Below the pieces are notes generated by a model. The model ran no database searches. It had not been told where the DNA came from and saw only the letters and a list, made by a program, of their open reading frames with translations. A stretch of DNA of 64,000 bases from positions 62,001 through 126,000 of the forward strand of contig WTXA01000001.1 in assembly GCA_009773805.1 (NCBI GenBank). Reading direction: 5' to 3'. This DNA is from Fusobacteriota bacterium (lineage in GTDB: Bacteria > Bacillota > TC1). The translations under genes and the position numbers were made by a program. This document shows, in pieces, positions 62,426 to 64,000 of the stretch (position 1 is its first letter; every line of letters begins with the position of its first letter).

Positions 62426-62901
62426 TGGATATTATAATTGCAAATGAACAGGACAAGGTAATTATTGATGATAGTCTTTATGAGAAATTAGAACAAGTTG
62501 GAATACTTGCTTTAACTGAAGCAGGAAGTGTTGAAAATTACGAAGTTTCAGTATTATTAACAGATAATACAGAAATTAGAAGTTTAAATAAAAAATATAG
62601 AAATGTTGATACTGACACAGATGTTCTTAGTTTTCCACTTTTTGAGGAAAATGCAGATAGTGACGAGCCATTGTTCTTTAATGAAACAGAAGAAATAATT
62701 TTAGGTGATATTATCATTTCAGCTGAAAAAGCCTTAGAACAAAGTGAAGATTTTGGACATTCATTTCTTAGGGAATTAAGTTATTTGCTGGTTCATGGCG
62801 TTTTACATCTTTTAGGATATGACCACCAAACAGTGGAGGATAAAAAAAACATGCGCAATATGGAAGAAAAAATCTTAATGAAATTGGAGATTGGCAGATG
62901 A
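62425..62901 (+). CDS. ybeY: Endoribonuclease YbeY
   Basis: 158 residues. Metal-dependent RNase for 16S rRNA 3'-end maturation and 70S quality control. Zinc motif H-G-V-L-H-L-L-G-Y-D-H near 128-138 (H-x3-H-x5-H) and the N-terminal half with D-V-L-S-F-P-L near 66-72 are diagnostic. An acidic insert (about 74-90, E/N/D-rich) is a little longer than usual. Overlaps phoH by one base and cdd by four; the phoH-ybeY-cdd-era order is conserved. Confidence 0.97.
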   Translation: MDIIIANEQDKVIIDDSLYEKLEQVGILALTEAGSVENYEVSVLLTDNTEIRSLNKKYRNVDTDTDVLSFPLFEENADSDEPLFFNETEEIILGDIIISAEKALEQSEDFGHSFLRELSYLLVHGVLHLLGYDHQTVEDKKNMRNMEEKILMKLEIGR

Positions 62902-63281
62902 TTACAGATTTAGATTTAAAAAAAGCTGCTGAGAAGGTTATTAGTTATGCCTATAGTCCTTATTCAAATGTCAGTGTAGCTGCGGCCGTATTAACAAAGA
63001 ATGGTAATGTATACACTGGAGTTAATATTGAAAATAGTAGTTATGGTTTGACTGTATGTGCTGAAAGAAATGCAATAGCATCAGCCATATCAGCTGGTGA
63101 AAAAGATTTTACAAGAATGACTATAGTTACTAATAGTAAAATGGTGAATTCCCCTTGTGGTTCATGTAGACAGGTTATATTTGAATTTAATAATAATATG
63201 CCAATAGAATTTTTTGGACCAGATGGTTATCATAGAAGTTTTAATAGTGCAGAACTACTGCCTGAAGGGTTTGAACTATAA
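62898..63281 (+). CDS. cdd: Cytidine deaminase
   Basis: 127 residues, the short tetrameric form. It converts cytidine and deoxycytidine to the uridines in pyrimidine salvage. Zinc and catalytic motifs: N-I-E-N-S-S-Y-G-L near 44-52, C-A-E-R-N-A near 55-60 with the catalytic Glu, and P-C-G-S-C-R-Q near 88-94. Short overlaps on both sides: with ybeY (ATGA-like, 4 bases) and era (TAATG, one base). Confidence 0.98.
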   Translation: MITDLDLKKAAEKVISYAYSPYSNVSVAAAVLTKNGNVYTGVNIENSSYGLTVCAERNAIASAISAGEKDFTRMTIVTNSKMVNSPCGSCRQVIFEFNNNMPIEFFGPDGYHRSFNSAELLPEGFEL

Positions 63282-64000
63282 TGGAAAAATTTAAATCAGG
63301 TTTTATATCAATTATAGGCAGACCAAATGTTGGTAAATCAACTTTATTAAATACTATGGTAGGCAAAAAGATTGCTATTATGTCCGATAAGCCTCAAACA
63401 ACTAGAAATGAAGTGCTGGGTATTCTAACAAAAGAAGACTATCAATTAGTTTTCATTGATACACCGGGTATCCACAAACCAAAGACCAATCTAGGTGAAT
63501 ATATGATGGATATGGTCAAGAAAAACTTAAGAAATATTGATTTGATACTATATATTGTCGATAGTAGTAAAGAAATAGGCAAGGGTGAAGAATATATTAT
63601 TGAGATGTTGTCTAAGACCAAGACACCAATAATACTAGTTATCAATAAAATCGATCTAGACAACAAGGAATCAGTCTTACCAATAATTGAAAAATATAAT
63701 GAACTAATTAAAGTTGAAAATATAATACCTATTTCAGCCTTAAAAAATCAGAATTTAGATGAATTACTTACTAAAATCCTTGAAAATATTGAAGAAGGTC
63801 CTATGTATTTTCCTGCAGAAGATACTTCTAATGTCAGTGAGGCATTTCTTGTAAGTGAGATTATTAGAGAAAAAATCTTACGTTTGACTGAAGAAGAAGT
63901 CCCCCATTCATCAGCTGTACTTATCGATTTGATTGAAGAAGATGGTGAACTTATAAATGTCTACGCCTCAATATATGTTGAAAGAAAATCACAAAAAGGC
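63281..64000 (+). CDS. era: GTPase Era, N-terminal part (window ends within gene)
   Basis: The first 240 codons are in the window, open to the last base. Era binds the 3' end of 16S rRNA during 30S assembly. GTPase motifs: G1 G-R-P-N-V-G-K-S-T near 13-21, G2 Q-T-T-R, G3 D-T-P-G near 60-63, G4 N-K-I-D near 121-124, and a G5-like S-A-L near 151. The KH domain begins near 205 with the 'e..ReklL...eEvPhs..v' pattern (I-I-R-E-K-I-L-R-L-T-E-E-E-V-P-H-S). Its stop and probably recO lie beyond the window. Confidence 0.97.
   Translation, partial: MEKFKSGFISIIGRPNVGKSTLLNTMVGKKIAIMSDKPQTTRNEVLGILTKEDYQLVFIDTPGIHKPKTNLGEYMMDMVKKNLRNIDLILYIVDSSKEIGKGEEYIIEMLSKTKTPIILVINKIDLDNKESVLPIIEKYNELIKVENIIPISALKNQNLDELLTKILENIEEGPMYFPAEDTSNVSEAFLVSEIIREKILRLTEEEVPHSSAVLIDLIEEDGELINVYASIYVERKSQKG

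Overview
The window is a dense, almost entirely plus-strand block of chromosomal housekeeping genes from a low-GC Gram-positive bacterium. The best guess is an anaerobic member of the Clostridia/Tissierellia. Pointers are the gene orders infB-rbfA-nrnA-truB-ribF-rpsO-pnp, infC-rpmI-rplT, gap-pgk/tpi-gpmI-eno-secG-rnr-smpB, hrcA-grpE-dnaK-dnaJ-prmA-mtaB and phoH-ybeY-cdd-era, AddAB instead of RecBCD, an HrcA/CIRCE heat-shock system, and AGGAGG-type ribosome binding sites. UUG and GUG starts are frequent. No rRNA, tRNA, insertion sequence, prophage or CRISPR array is visible, and no gene-free stretch exceeds 300 bases.

Layout. 1-3.7 kb: ribosome maturation and translation genes (infB end, rbfA, nrnA, truB, ribF, rpsO). 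3.7-4.3 kb: a thioredoxin-fold redoxin whose reading frame crosses an in-frame UGA exactly at the catalytic cysteine position, followed by a hairpin with bacterial SECIS features; I read it as a selenoprotein. 4.3-11.8 kb: pnp, a small anchored protein, rpmB (minus strand), the Asp23/FakA pair, an M16 peptidase, dut and a stand-alone sortase. 11.8-13.9 kb: infC-rpmI-rplT behind an L20-type attenuator leader, with infC probably starting at AUA, then an rRNA methyltransferase. 13.9-22.6 kb: a glycolytic operon with a PGK-triosephosphate isomerase fusion, then secG, rnr and smpB. 22.6-35.7 kb: a DprA-like protein with an N-terminal helix-turn-helix, addB, addA, rmuC, a MATE exporter, a flippase-family protein and a TraB-family protein.

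35.8-39.2 kb: an orphan ABC-2 permease, a CxxC redox-disulfide protein, a Crp/Fnr-type regulator and a strongly expressed-looking PLP enzyme. These share a TGTAAA/TTTACA sequence motif. 39.3-48.2 kb: an M20 peptidase, rlmH, a cysteine-free NifU-like protein, a TrpR-family regulator (YerC/HisR) and a histidine operon hisZGDBHAF(IE) without hisC or a histidinol-phosphatase. The his promoter is a perfect consensus carrying a palindromic operator candidate. 48.2-52.9 kb: the CIRCE-controlled chaperone operon. 52.9-64 kb: purB behind a possible attenuator, prmA, mtaB, a HIT protein, gltX, glnS, rpsU, thiN, phoH, ybeY, cdd and the start of era.

The genes are mostly independent core operons. The most interesting items are the UGA-containing redoxin, the HisR operator-promoter, the Crp-family candidate regulon, the PGK-TIM fusion, the unusual GAPDH cofactor-site residues and the cysteine-free NifU-like protein.
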